DNA of 64,000 bases, taken from positions 434,001 through 498,000 of the forward strand of contig NZ_JAHLZY020000001.1 in assembly GCF_018967865.2 (NCBI RefSeq), in the 5' to 3' direction. This document shows, piece by piece, positions 34,080 to 43,600 of this stretch. The notes beneath the pieces were generated by a model. The model was not told the DNA's origin. It searched no databases and saw only the letters and a program-made list of their open reading frames with translations. The position numbers were made by a program, and so were the translations under genes. How positions within the stretch are numbered: the stretch's first letter is position 1; every line of letters begins with the position of its first letter. This stretch comes from Hymenobacter siberiensis. Its GTDB lineage: Bacteria > Bacteroidota > Bacteroidia > Cytophagales > Hymenobacteraceae.

Positions 34080-34718
34080 ATGCCCGACCATTTCGACAGC
34101 GTAATATTTGACCTCGACGGCACCCTGTGGGATGCCTCGGTGGCCATCACCCGGGCCTTCCAGGCTGCTAAAAACAGCGTTGACTACATTGAAAATGATG
34201 TGACCCTGGCCCAGGTGCAGGCCGTGACCGGCCAGCCCTATACCGTGGTATACGAGCGCCTGTTTCCCAACCTGCCCGCCGATAAGCTCGAAGAATACCG
34301 CGCCCTCTGCGCCCGGCAGGAGCTGGCCGCCGCCGTAGAGCACGGCGGCACGCTCTATCCCGGCCTCGAAACGGCCCTTCGTTACCTGCTGAATCAGGGC
34401 TACCGGCTTTTCATCGTGAGCAACTGCCAGCTGGGCTACGTGGAGGGCTTTTTCAGGCACAGCGGGCTGGCCCGCTACTTTGAAGGCCACCAGTGCTTCG
34501 GCACCAGGCTGCTGCCAAAATCGGAGAACATCCGAGAAATCGTTGCCGAATACGACCTGCAGGCACCCGTGTACGTGGGCGACACGCCCGGCGACCTGGC
34601 CGCCAGCGCGGCGGCCGGCGTGCCGTTCATCTTCGCCACCTACGGCTTTGGCCGGCTCAGCGAGGCCGAAGCGCCGCTGCGCATCAACCAGCCCGGCGAT
34701 TTGGAACGGCTGCTGTAG
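34080..34718 (+). CDS. HAD-superfamily phosphatase
   Basis: 212 aa. HAD motifs I (FDLDGTLWDAS), II (VSNCQ), III (KSENI) and IV (VGDTPGDLAAS) are all intact, with a helical cap between I and II as in phosphoglycolate phosphatase-like members. Cytosolic; substrate unknown. Third gene of the 32677 operon. Confidence 0.88.
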   Translation: MPDHFDSVIFDLDGTLWDASVAITRAFQAAKNSVDYIENDVTLAQVQAVTGQPYTVVYERLFPNLPADKLEEYRALCARQELAAAVEHGGTLYPGLETALRYLLNQGYRLFIVSNCQLGYVEGFFRHSGLARYFEGHQCFGTRLLPKSENIREIVAEYDLQAPVYVGDTPGDLAASAAAGVPFIFATYGFGRLSEAEAPLRINQPGDLERLL

Positions 34719-34763
34719 CGTACCCGGGGTGGCGCATTTCGGCGCGCTGCGGTACTTTGGGGC

Positions 34764-35109
34764 AGGAATTCCCCAGCCATTCCCCGCATCACCATTCACC
34801 CGGCCATCTGCGAAGGGCAGCCCACCGTGCGCGGGCTGCGCTACCCCGTGTGGCAAGTGCTTGATTGGCTGGCTTCCGGGTTGAGTGCTGACGAAATTCA
34901 GGCCGCTCATCCCGCACTGGAGCCGGAGGATTTCCGGGCCTGCCTGGCTTTTGCCGCTGGCCGCCTCAAGCCCCCTAGGCCGGGTAGCCGAAGCGCCGCA
35001 GGACGAAAAAACGGAGCAGTGGCTGCTGGGGCGGCAGGGCCAGTGGCTGGCCGAGCAGGAGTTTCTGAAGCAGCTCTGGGAGCGTAGTCCGGCCATTAAT
35101 CCGGCGTAG
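34764..35109 (+). pseudogene. Degenerate DUF433 antitoxin gene
   Basis: The frame RITIHPAICEGQPTVRGLRYPVWQVLDWL matches the intact antitoxin at 26522 closely, but no ATG, GTG or TTG precedes it before the upstream stop. After AGRL the better-looking continuation (AEAPQDEKTEQWLLGRQGQW) is in another frame, so there is also a frameshift. No PIN gene follows. A solitary remnant of a second toxin-antitoxin locus. Confidence 0.6.
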
Positions 35110-35227
35110 CGCGGCTGCGGGCCCGGAGGGGTTGGCCGCCGCCGGTGCCAATACCCCGCCAGTCTGGGGCCGCGAAACCGCCTTAGAGCAGTTCCTTACT
35201 TAGTGTGCAGTTTTTAAACAACTCCGA

Positions 35228-35293
35228 AGTTAAAAGTTGAGCGTTAAAAGTTAAAAACTTGTCCTCTTAACTTTTAACGCTCAACTTTTAACT
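35228..35293. repeat. GTTAAAAGTTA-type inverted repeat
   Basis: Arms 35228-35253 and 35268-35293 are perfect complements (AGTTAAAAGTTGAGCG type). Follows the stop region of the MFS gene on the minus strand. Confidence 0.8.
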
Positions 35294-35317
35294 AGAGAAA
35301 TATACCGTAAAACCGCA

Positions 35318-36979
35318 TTAGCGCTGGCTTTCCAGCGTGGCTATGGGCGTGGCTACTTCCACATTGGAGGTGGCGGGGAAGGCCAGCAGGTGCGTCACGC
35401 GGGGTGCGTCGGGGCCGGAGTGCAGGCGGCGCACGGCGGCTTCCACCACTTGGTCTTCGCGGGTGAAGCGGTGGTACTGGCGCTGGTGCTCGCCCCAGGT
35501 GGCCACGTAAAAGAACTCGGAAATGCGCGTGGGGTGGGCCACATCGGCAAATACGCCGGCGCGCAAGGCCCCATCGCGCAGGCGCAGGCGCTTGAGCTGG
35601 GCGGCGGCCGCGTGGAAGGCGCCCCAATTGGCCGGCTCGACGTGGTACTCGATGGTAACCATCACGGGGCCACTGTCGGGGTCGATGGCATCCTCGTCCA
35701 CGGTGTGCGGGCGGTCATCGGCGGGGTCCAGGTTCAGGCCCTCGGCCGAGCGCATGGGGAAGGGCACGGCCAGCAGGGTGCTGGCCAGCATCCAGCCGGC
35801 GGCGGTCAGCAGCGAGGTGCGGAGCGAAAGATGGTCGGCCAGCTCGCCCCAAACCAGGCTGCCCACCGATAAGCCGGCCTGAAACACCAGCATGTACACG
35901 CTGATAACCCGGGCCTGCACCCAGCGGGGCACGCTCAGCTGCACGGTGGTGCTGAAGCTGGTCATCACCAGCAGCCAGGCAATGCCCGACACGAACATCA
36001 CCGCGTATAGAATAAAAATCTGATTGACCAGCGCCAGCGCCACGTTAGTGCCCACGAAAGCCAGCACGCCCAGTAGCACCCGCTGGTTGAAATTGAGCCG
36101 CGAGCCGGCCCGGCCCATCAGCAAGGCCCCCGTTACGGCCCCCGCGCCCAGCCACGAGAGCATCACGCCGTAGTGTCCCGAGCTGAGGTGCAGCCGCCGC
36201 GCCACCACCACCGACACCAGGCCCCACATGGCCGCCGCCCCAAACGAAAACGCAAACGTGCGTGCCAACACCCCATAAATGGCCGGCGAATACTGCACGT
36301 AGCGCATGCCGGCCCGCAGTGCCCCAATAAAGTTCTCGGCCGGCCCACTGGTTACGGTGGGCTGGCGCTTCCAGAAATATACCACCGCCCAGGTGCCCAG
36401 AAACGACACCCCGTTCAGCAAAAACACCCAGCCCGACGAATAATACGCGATAATGGCCCCGCCAATGGCCGGCCCAATGGCCCGCGCAATGTTGTTGCTC
36501 ACCCCGTTCAGGGTGATGACCGACCCCAGCGCCGGGCGCGGCACCAGCTCCGTGGCAATGGCCTGCCAGATGGGCGCATTGAGCGCCGCGCCCATGCCCA
36601 GCAAAAACGTGAAGCCCAGCACTCCATAGGCCGAAATGCCGTTATTCAACGTGAGCACGCCCAGCCCCGTGGCCACCATCGCCATAAAGCCCTGCGTGAG
36701 GAGCAGCAGCCGGCGGCGGTCCACCAAATCGGCCATCACGCCGGCCGGCATGCTCAGCAGAAAGGCCGGCAGCGAGGTGGCCGTCTGCATCAGGGCCACC
36801 AGTAGGGCCGAGGTGGTGAGGGTGGTCACAAACCACACGCCGGCCACGTTCTGCATCCAGGTGCCCACGTTGCTCACCAGCCCCGCAATCCAGATGGCCC
36901 GGAACAGGGCGTACATGAACGGGGTCCAGAGCGTGACTTGGGCGGGGGGAGCAGGGGACGTAGCGACGGAATCAGACAT
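35318..36979 (-). CDS. MFS exporter of the MFS_3/EntS type
   Basis: 553 aa from the ATG at 36979. About 12 membrane segments in two halves (first near residues 20-40: FRAIWIAGLVSNVGTWMQNVAGVWFV), with the motif DLVDRRRLL after segment 3. The C-terminal 110 residues, VMVTIEYHVEPANW to HLLAFP, form the extra antibiotic-monooxygenase-like domain known for this family. Siderophore or drug export is typical; the substrate cannot be told. The LacI-type gene upstream (same strand) may control it, but 200 nt and a repeat intervene. Confidence 0.88.
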   Translation of the reverse strand: MSDSVATSPAPPAQVTLWTPFMYALFRAIWIAGLVSNVGTWMQNVAGVWFVTTLTTSALLVALMQTATSLPAFLLSMPAGVMADLVDRRRLLLLTQGFMAMVATGLGVLTLNNGISAYGVLGFTFLLGMGAALNAPIWQAIATELVPRPALGSVITLNGVSNNIARAIGPAIGGAIIAYYSSGWVFLLNGVSFLGTWAVVYFWKRQPTVTSGPAENFIGALRAGMRYVQYSPAIYGVLARTFAFSFGAAAMWGLVSVVVARRLHLSSGHYGVMLSWLGAGAVTGALLMGRAGSRLNFNQRVLLGVLAFVGTNVALALVNQIFILYAVMFVSGIAWLLVMTSFSTTVQLSVPRWVQARVISVYMLVFQAGLSVGSLVWGELADHLSLRTSLLTAAGWMLASTLLAVPFPMRSAEGLNLDPADDRPHTVDEDAIDPDSGPVMVTIEYHVEPANWGAFHAAAAQLKRLRLRDGALRAGVFADVAHPTRISEFFYVATWGEHQRQYHRFTREDQVVEAAVRRLHSGPDAPRVTHLLAFPATSNVEVATPIATLESQR

Positions 36980-37070
36980 CTGGCGGCAAGGGTATTTCGC
37001 CATTGATAACAGCGAAGCAGCACAAATGACTTCCTACGGCTTTCGACGAGGAAAGGAGAAATACAGGCTG

Positions 37071-37166
37071 TCATGCAGAGGGCAGCGAAGCATCTTTACC
37101 GCAGTCACTCATCTTTTCAATTGAGTTGCGTTGAGCAGTAAAGATGCTTTGCTGCCCTCTGCATGA
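37071..37166. repeat. GTCATGC-type inverted repeat
   Basis: Arms TCATGCAGAGGGCAGCGAAG (37071-) and its complement ending at 37166 are perfect over 28 bp. It lies between the LacI gene stop and the MFS start. Confidence 0.8.
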
Positions 37167-37187
37167 CGGCCTTTTGACTTTTGTTTG

Positions 37188-38225
37188 CTACCGCCGTTTC
37201 TGCGACGACTCGCGTACCAGCAGCTTGGGCTTGAGCACAATGGGCTTGGGCGGGCCGGTGCGGTTGGGGCCGCTTTTCAGCATTTTTTGCAGCAGCTGCA
37301 CCGCCGTTTTGCCCATTTGCTCGCAGCGCTGGTCCACGCTGCTGAGCATGGGCTCGGTGAGGGACGTGAACATCTCGTTGCTGAAACCCACGATGGCTAC
37401 GTCTTCGGGCACGCGCAGGCGCTGCGCTTTCACTACTTGCAGGGCGCCCACGGCGGCCATGTCGTTGCTCGAAAATACGCCGTCCGGGCGCTGGGGCAGC
37501 TTCAGGAGCTGGCGCATGGCCTGGGCCCCGTTCTTCTGGTTCAGTTCGAAGCAGGCAATCAGGTTATCGTCCACGGGCAGGCCGTGGGCCGTGAGGGCGT
37601 CGCGGTAGCCCTGGTGGCGGTTTTTGTGGATGCTCAGGCGCAGTGGGCCGGTGAAGTGCGCGATGCGCGTGCAGCCCTGCTCGATAAGGTGCGTCACGAC
37701 CTGATAAGCGCCCTGGTAGTCGTCAATCACCACGGCGCTCACGTTGCTGCCCTGGAAATCCTCCACCATGCGGTCGAAAAATACCAGCGGGATGTTCTGC
37801 TGGCGCACCGCCTCGAAGTGGCCGAAGCTCTGCGTAGTGTTGGCCAGCGAAACCAGGATGCCCTCGACCTGCGAGTTCATCAGCAGGTCGATGTTCTTCT
37901 GTTCCTGCTGGGCGTCCTCGTTCGACTGGCAAATCATCACGTTGAAGCCCAGCTTGGCGGCCTCGGTGGCGATGCCGTGCACCACCTGCGGGAAAAAGTG
38001 CCCCGTGATGTGCGGCACCAGCACGCCCAGCGTGTTGCTGCGGCCCCGGCGCAGGGCGGCGGCCAGCTGATTGGGCTGATAGTGCATCTCCTCGGCCAGC
38101 TGGCGCACGCGGGCCTTGGTGGCCTCGCTCACGTCGTCGTGGTCGGAGAGGGCGCGGGAAATAGTGGAAGGCGAGAGGCCTAGCGTTTTAGCCAGGTCGG
38201 TAATGGAAGCGCGGCGATTGGCCAT
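37188..38225 (-). CDS. LacI-family transcriptional regulator
   Basis: 345 aa. The N-terminal helix-turn-helix runs ITDLAKTLGLSPSTISRALSDH (given here in pieces: ITDLAKTLGLSPS, TISRALSDH) and the hinge helix NQLAAALRRGRS follows. The periplasmic-binding-protein-like effector domain starts at NTLGVLVPHITGHFFPQVV. Typically a sugar-responsive repressor. The neighbours (MFS exporter, pentapeptide protein) give no sugar-metabolism context, so the target genes are unknown. Confidence 0.92.
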   Translation of the reverse strand: MANRRASITDLAKTLGLSPSTISRALSDHDDVSEATKARVRQLAEEMHYQPNQLAAALRRGRSNTLGVLVPHITGHFFPQVVHGIATEAAKLGFNVMICQSNEDAQQEQKNIDLLMNSQVEGILVSLANTTQSFGHFEAVRQQNIPLVFFDRMVEDFQGSNVSAVVIDDYQGAYQVVTHLIEQGCTRIAHFTGPLRLSIHKNRHQGYRDALTAHGLPVDDNLIACFELNQKNGAQAMRQLLKLPQRPDGVFSSNDMAAVGALQVVKAQRLRVPEDVAIVGFSNEMFTSLTEPMLSSVDQRCEQMGKTAVQLLQKMLKSGPNRTGPPKPIVLKPKLLVRESSQKRR

Positions 38226-38530
38226 CTGGTCGTTGTAGCGAAGTGAGAAAATACCCGCGCGCTGGCAAGTGCGGCCAGCGGCGACGGATTCTGGCCCGGC
38301 CGAAAACGAGGGCCGCAGGGCCCAACCGTACTGCGGCGCGGGGTGCTGACAAGTAACCGAAAGTAGGGAGCTCGTCTGGTCGTCAGGCGGTGGCTTTCGG
38401 GCAGAGATGGGAATTCGAACGCAATTTACTAGCCGAAATCGAAACCGGAAGTTTGGTCAACAGGGAAAGCCGGTTTTCTGGCTAAAAAGGGGGGCTTTTG
38501 CGAATTCTCCGGCGGTGTCTGACCCGGGCT
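38226..38530. other. 305-bp intergenic between lacI-type and pentapeptide genes
   Basis: Should contain the promoter of the regulator (reads leftwards). I see no repeat, palindrome or gene in it. Confidence 0.4.
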
Positions 38531-39139
38531 TTACTCCACCACCAGATTGTACTTGGCTACCACGCCCAGCAGGCCGCTCAGCGTGAAATGCGCCCCGGTG
38601 ATGACGTTGCTTTCGGGGTCGATGACGAAGCCGGTGGCACTGCGGAAATCCGCCTCGGCCAGCCGCGTGTTCTGGAACGTGGCCCCGGTCAGCGCGCAGC
38701 CCTGGAACACGGCCGCCGAAAGGTCGGTATCGGCAAAATCGGCTTCTTCCAGCGTGCAGCCCACGAAGCGCGTGCCCGGCATCACGCGCCCCGCAAACGA
38801 GGCGTAGCGCAGCTGGCACTGGTCGAAATGCACCCCGAACAGCATGTCGCGGCAGGCCGTGAACTGCAGGCCCAGCAGCTTGCAATCGGCAAAAGCCACG
38901 TTTTGCAGAGCCGTACCCGCCAGCTTGGCCGAGCTCAGGTTGCAGTGCTCAAAGAGGCAGTCGGTGAACCGCAGCCGGCTGAAATCGGCCCCGCTGAAAT
39001 CGCAGCTCACGAAGTGGAACTCATCGAACTCGGTATGGCCCAGCAGGTGGCGGGCATCCCAGCGCTCGGCCACGTTTTCGGCGGGGAAATGGGTGGGCTT
39101 GCGGAGGACGGTGGGCTTGCGGCGGGGCTTAATGGCCAT
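38531..39139 (-). CDS. Pentapeptide-repeat protein
   Basis: 202 aa. From about residue 40 the A(D/N)LxF pattern repeats: CDFSGADFSRLRF, CLFEHCNLSSAKLAGTAL, FADTDLSAAVFQGCALTG. This gives the square right-handed beta-helix of the Qnr/McbG type. Such proteins can mimic DNA and protect gyrase, but this cannot be read from sequence. No signal peptide. Confidence 0.85.
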   Translation of the reverse strand: MAIKPRRKPTVLRKPTHFPAENVAERWDARHLLGHTEFDEFHFVSCDFSGADFSRLRFTDCLFEHCNLSSAKLAGTALQNVAFADCKLLGLQFTACRDMLFGVHFDQCQLRYASFAGRVMPGTRFVGCTLEEADFADTDLSAAVFQGCALTGATFQNTRLAEADFRSATGFVIDPESNVITGAHFTLSGLLGVVAKYNLVVE

Positions 39140-39191
39140 CGGAATGGGGGTTTCTATCTATCAGACAAAAAACATCGTGCGAACAAAGCAG

Positions 39192-39298
39192 AACGTCATG
39201 CCGAGCGGAGCCGAGGCATCTCGCGTGCAGCAGTAAACCCAAACGCCGGGGTTACTACCACAAGCGAGATGCCTCGCGGCTCCGCTCGGCATGACGTT
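39192..39298. repeat. GTCATGC-type inverted repeat
   Basis: Arms 39192-39224 and 39264-39298 (AACGTCATGCCGAGCGGAGC type) are near-perfect complements around a 40-nt loop; the loop holds a GCCGGGGTTACTACCA-type sequence with no gene. Confidence 0.8.
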
Positions 39299-39317
39299 AT
39301 TCTAGCTCAACGTAAAG

Positions 39318-41408
39318 CTACAGTTTCACCACGCGCTGCACTTGGCTGAAACCGGTGCCGCTCAGGCGCAGTACGTAGGTGCCGGCCGCCAGCCGCGCCG
39401 TGCGCGGCCCAATTGCAGCCTGCAGTTCCTCGGCCGTGCCGTGCAGCGCGAGCAGTTGCTGGCCCAGTACCGATATCACTTCCAGCGTCATCGGCTGCGC
39501 CGCGAAGCCGCTGAGGCGGAGGTTGAACGCGCCGGGCGCGGGGTTGGGGAAAATGTCGATTTGCCCACCCGTGGTGGCCCGGCCGGTGGCCGTGACGGTG
39601 GTGCGGAAATACAGTCCGATGAGCACCGGGTCGTGGTCGGAAGAGCGGAAGGGGCTGGTGATGTCGGTGGCCGCGCCGGCTATGCTATACTCCAGAAACT
39701 CGGGCTCGCTGGCATTGATGTGCCACTTTTCCACGGCCGCGTGGCTCACCAGGTTGTCGCTGAGCACGGCGTGGTCGAGGCTGCCACTCAGGCCGTTGAA
39801 TAGGTAGGAGGCGCTGCTGGCGGGGCTGGGCAGCACGAAGCCGGCGGCCCGCATAATGTCCATCGGGTCTTCCTCGTAGTTGGCGTTGTAGTCGCCCACG
39901 CTCACCACGTAGCGCGTGCCGGCGGGCTTCACCACGGTGTTGATGAATTGCACCAGGCCCGTGGCCTGGCTCTTGCGGCGCGGGTTGGAGGCACCCTGGC
40001 CGTCGCCCTGGTCGGCGTTGGTCCCGGTGCCGCTGGCTTTCGACTTGAGGTGGTTGACGACGAGCGCAAACGTGTCGCGGGCGGCCGTGGCGCGGTTGGT
40101 AATGAAAATCTGGGCCAGCGGCGGGCGCTCAAAAATGCCGGTTGTCGTTACCAGCAGGGCCGGGCCGTAGAGCGTTACCGCCGCCGGTTTGTAGAGGATA
40201 ACGCAGTGAATGAGGTCGGTATCGTTGGGCTGGGCGTTGGCGCCGCCATCGTTCACGAAGGCGTAGGTGCCCGCGCCCATGAGCTGGTTGAGGCCGTTCA
40301 CCAGGTCCTGCACGGCCGAGTTGGCCCCGGTGCCGTCGTTCTCCACCTCCATCAGGCCCAGCACGTCGGCATTCATCTGGGACAGGGCCACGAGAATTTT
40401 GCTGCGCTGGCGCTGGAAGTCGGCCAGCGTTTTGGCCCCGCGCGAGGTGGGGAAGCCCGCCCCCAGGCCGTCGCCGTTGAAGAAATTGAGCACGTTCATA
40501 CTGGCGATTTTCACGTCAGTCGGCCCGAAGGTGGGCACCGGCGGGCGCACCGAAATCACGGCCGGCGCGTCGGCCCCGTCCAGGGGCTGGATGCGCCACT
40601 TGCTGCTGCCGTAGCCCATGATGCCGCGCAGGCTGGCCACGGTGCTACCCACCCGCGTGGTTTGGGTGGCCGCGTCGAGGTAGGGGATGGGGGTGGGGTT
40701 GGTGGTGGCGCGGCCGTCGTCCAGCAGCAGGCTTTTGTTCACGTTGTCGGCCTGGTAGGCGTTCACGGCGGGCACGTTGCTGGTGCCGCTGCTGCTGGTG
40801 CCGCTGGCGGGGTTGTCGTTGGGGTCCACGAACTGTGTGGGCTGGTACACGAGGCCGCGCAGGGAAATATTCAGCTCGCCGCGCGATTTCAGCGCGGCTA
40901 CGTCCGACACCGTAATTGGGGCCGAAAACTGCACCCGCATGCCTTCCAGCGGCTCGGCGTCGGCCATCGAGAACGTGGCGTTGTCGATGATGGAGAAGGC
41001 GGGCTGGGCACTGCTGGCTGCCAGCACCGTGATGGTGGGCGAGGTGAGCACGGCCTGGTTGAACGACGGGGAGGCGGGGCCTTCCTGCACCGCGCCGGTA
41101 ATGCGCAGGCGGTTGCCCACGGCCACCGTGGGGCTGGTTTGCACCACAAACAGGGCATCGGAAGTGGTGGGGTTGCCGTCGGCGCTGGCCGCGTCGTTCT
41201 GTATGTAGAAGCCGGCTGGGCTCAGGTCGGCGTACACGCTCGTCACCACGCCCTCAATGGTATAGGTGCCCGTCGTGGCCACCGCCCCGGTGCCCTGGAT
41301 GGTGCCAATGGACGTGACGGCCGTTTGGGCCTGCGCTAGGGCCGGAACCAGACTACCGGCGGCTAAGGCAACAATAATGGGAAAAAACGAGCGAGTAAAG
41401 TCCTTCAT
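39318..41408 (-). CDS. Secreted ExeM/NucH-type endonuclease with type IX sorting tail
   Basis: 696 aa from the ATG at 41408; signal peptide to about residue 27 (ALAQAQ). Same domain order as the gene at 29588: TSIGTIQGTG start, EEP domain with ASMNVLNFFN, LMEVENDG, SVGDYNANYEEDP and SSDHDPV. The C-terminus is a standard type IX secretion sorting domain (IDIFPNPAPGAFNLRLSG ... VQRVVKL). An upstream extension is not used because it lacks a signal peptide. Probably degrades extracellular DNA for nutrients. Confidence 0.92.
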   Translation of the reverse strand: MKDFTRSFFPIIVALAAGSLVPALAQAQTAVTSIGTIQGTGAVATTGTYTIEGVVTSVYADLSPAGFYIQNDAASADGNPTTSDALFVVQTSPTVAVGNRLRITGAVQEGPASPSFNQAVLTSPTITVLAASSAQPAFSIIDNATFSMADAEPLEGMRVQFSAPITVSDVAALKSRGELNISLRGLVYQPTQFVDPNDNPASGTSSSGTSNVPAVNAYQADNVNKSLLLDDGRATTNPTPIPYLDAATQTTRVGSTVASLRGIMGYGSSKWRIQPLDGADAPAVISVRPPVPTFGPTDVKIASMNVLNFFNGDGLGAGFPTSRGAKTLADFQRQRSKILVALSQMNADVLGLMEVENDGTGANSAVQDLVNGLNQLMGAGTYAFVNDGGANAQPNDTDLIHCVILYKPAAVTLYGPALLVTTTGIFERPPLAQIFITNRATAARDTFALVVNHLKSKASGTGTNADQGDGQGASNPRRKSQATGLVQFINTVVKPAGTRYVVSVGDYNANYEEDPMDIMRAAGFVLPSPASSASYLFNGLSGSLDHAVLSDNLVSHAAVEKWHINASEPEFLEYSIAGAATDITSPFRSSDHDPVLIGLYFRTTVTATGRATTGGQIDIFPNPAPGAFNLRLSGFAAQPMTLEVISVLGQQLLALHGTAEELQAAIGPRTARLAAGTYVLRLSGTGFSQVQRVVKL

Positions 41409-41596
41409 CAGCAAGTTAAAAAGTGAGTAAACCCAATGCGGGGCTAAATATACTAGGGTTTTATTGGTTGGAAATACTTGCGTAAAACCGGGACAATAAG
41501 CCCAGCCGCACGGTGGCACGGTGCAGCTTTAGTCCCGGCCGGGCACGTAAGCAACCCTGCTGATACCCAATCCCCGCCTTTCCCTGCCCCAACCCC

Positions 41597-42942
41597 ATGT
41601 TCCAGGAAAACACTGCTTTCAATACCGCCTTCAGTGCCGAAGTCGAAAACGGCTACGACGAGTCGCGCCGTCATTTTATCAACCACGCCGGGCGGGGCCT
41701 GCTGGCCGTGGGTGTGGCCAGCAGGCACCGCCCATCGCCGCCTCCGAAGCCCACCAAGCCGCCGAAGCTGCCGCCGCGCCCGCTACCGGCCCGCTCGATA
41801 TCAAGCTGCCGCTCCTCGAAGCGCCCACCGACCCCAAAGGGGCCGAACCCTTCAACCCCGACGCGCCCGACCGCCGCGTGGGCTACGCGCTGGTGGGTCT
41901 GGGACGCCTCACGCTCAATGAGATACTGCCCGCCTTCGGCAAAAGCAAGCACGCCCGGCCGGTAGCGCTGGTGAGTGGCGACGCCGACAAAATGGCCAAG
42001 GTGGCCAAGCAGTATGGCATTAAACCAAGCAGCTGCTACTCGTATCAGACCTACGATAAGCTCAAGGACAACCCCGAAGTGGAGATGATTTACATTGTGC
42101 TGCCCAACTCCATGCACCACGAATTTACGCTGCGCGGGGCCAAGGCCGGCAAGCATATTCTTTGCGAAAAGCCGATGGCCAACTCCGTGAAAGAGTGCGA
42201 GGAAATGATTGAGGCCTGCAAAAAAGCCGGCAAAAAACTTACGATTGCCTACCGCATTCAGTGCGAGCCCCTGAACCGGGCGGCCATGAAACAGGTGCGC
42301 GCCAAAACCTACGGCGCCACCAAGATGCTGCAGATGATGAACACCCAGAACCAGGCCCACGACCAGCAGTGGCGGCACAAAAAGGCGCTGGCCGGCGGCG
42401 GCTCGCTCCCCGACGTGGGCCTGTACTGCCTCAACACCACGCGCTTCCTGCTGGGCGAGGAGCCCACCGAGGTTTCGGCCCAGATTTACAGCACGCCGGG
42501 CGACGACCAGTTCAAGGAAATTGAAGAGAACGTGAGCTTCACGCTGCGCTTTCCCAGCGGCGCCATTTCGCAGTGCATGACGGGCTACGGCTCTTTCAAC
42601 AACAAGAGCTACACGGTGTATGCCGAAACCGGCAGCATCAAAATGGACCCTGCATTTCCCTACCACGGCCTGCACCAGGAGCGCATTCACGCCCCCGATG
42701 GCCAGCAGGTTAAGGAAACGACCAACGACCCGCAGAAAGACCAGTTTGCCCTCGAAATGGACCACATGGCCGAGTGCGTGCGCCAGAACAAAACGCCCTG
42801 CACCCCCGGCGAGGAAGGCCTGCAGGACCAGCGCATCATGGAAGCCATCTACCTGTCGGCCAAAGAGAACCGGCCCGTGCAACTGCCCGCCGTGGCGAAG
42901 CTGGACGCTTTCCGGGGCGCAGCACCGAAGGATGAAGCATAG
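41597..42942 (+). pseudogene. Tat-dependent Gfo/Idh/MocA oxidoreductase, frameshifted
   Basis: A reading frame from the ATG at 41597 encodes a Tat-type signal (SRRHFINHAGRGLLAVGVAS). The rest, from PIAASEAH to the stop at 42942, is in a different frame; the switch lies in GCCAGCAGGCACCGCCC near 41716-41732 and needs one added base to restore the gene. The second part has the NAD(P)-binding GYALVGLGRLTLNEI and the CEKPMA motif, as in periplasmic glucose-fructose oxidoreductases. Internal GTG at 41878 could give a cytosolic form. It could be a sequencing error or a real loss. Confidence 0.75.
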
Positions 42943-43012
42943 CCCGGCGCCCTGATGCCGCATCCGGCTTTGGGCAGTAGGTGCGGGCATCTCAATAAAA
43001 AATCGCCCAAAG

Positions 43013-43034
43013 AATAACCCCGGCCGGGGTTATT
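43013..43034. repeat. Perfect 22-bp palindrome
   Basis: AATAACCCCGG directly followed by its complement, no loop. Lies 70 nt after the oxidoreductase stop; terminator- or operator-like. Confidence 0.6.
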
Positions 43035-43119
43035 TGGTTAGGACACGCGGGCGTTGGCCCGGAACCAGGCTTTTGGGCCGGAGGCCGGGTCAATGCCATT
43101 GGTTTTGATTCTTAAGTTG

Positions 43120-43548
43120 ATGTCGTCGCCTGTGTCCCGTTCCCTTTATTTTGAAAACAGCGCCGGGCGCATTTGGGAAGAAGCCTCGGGCTATCTGCGG
43201 CTCGATTACAAAGCCGGCCCGCGTGATATTGTGCAGTTTCGGGCCATTCTAACCCACCTCATGCAGGCCATGAGCCGCCACCGCTGGTCGCGCGCCATGA
43301 TTGACCAGCGCCTGATGTCGCCCTATACCTCCATCGAGCAAACCTGGATGAGTGAGGAATGGCTGCCCCGCGCCGTGCACGAGCACGGCTACCGCTACGG
43401 CGCCGCCCTGGTGGCGCAGGATGTGTTCGCCCGCCTCGCCATGAATCAGTTTGTGCTGTCCAACCGCAGCCTGCCCCACACCTACCGCTCCTTTGAAACC
43501 GAAGAAACGGCCTTGGCCTGGCTGGAGTCGATGAGCGGTCAGCACTAG
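43120..43548 (+). CDS. SpoIIAA/STAS-like protein, unknown function
   Basis: 142 aa from the ATG at 43120 (an in-frame GTG further upstream is not favoured). The pattern is that of small STAS/SpoIIAA-like Bacteroidota proteins: a start strand FENSAGRIWEEASGYLRLDYK and a final FETEETALAWLES helix. Another likely member is at 59096. No catalytic residues. Role unknown. Confidence 0.6.
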   Translation: MSSPVSRSLYFENSAGRIWEEASGYLRLDYKAGPRDIVQFRAILTHLMQAMSRHRWSRAMIDQRLMSPYTSIEQTWMSEEWLPRAVHEHGYRYGAALVAQDVFARLAMNQFVLSNRSLPHTYRSFETEETALAWLESMSGQH

Positions 43549-43600
43549 ATAAACTGGTTGGAGCGGTGGGCGCTGGCCGCAGGCTAAGGACAGCGTATGG

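Noticed and set aside
35318..35700. Separate monooxygenase gene fused by error to the MFS transporter
   Set aside because: The C-terminal ABM-like domain is a normal part of the MFS_3 family, so no unusual fusion is claimed.
39948..41339. Long antisense frame over the second nuclease
   Set aside because: Same reason: third-position GC bias keeps the opposite frame open; no recognisable protein.
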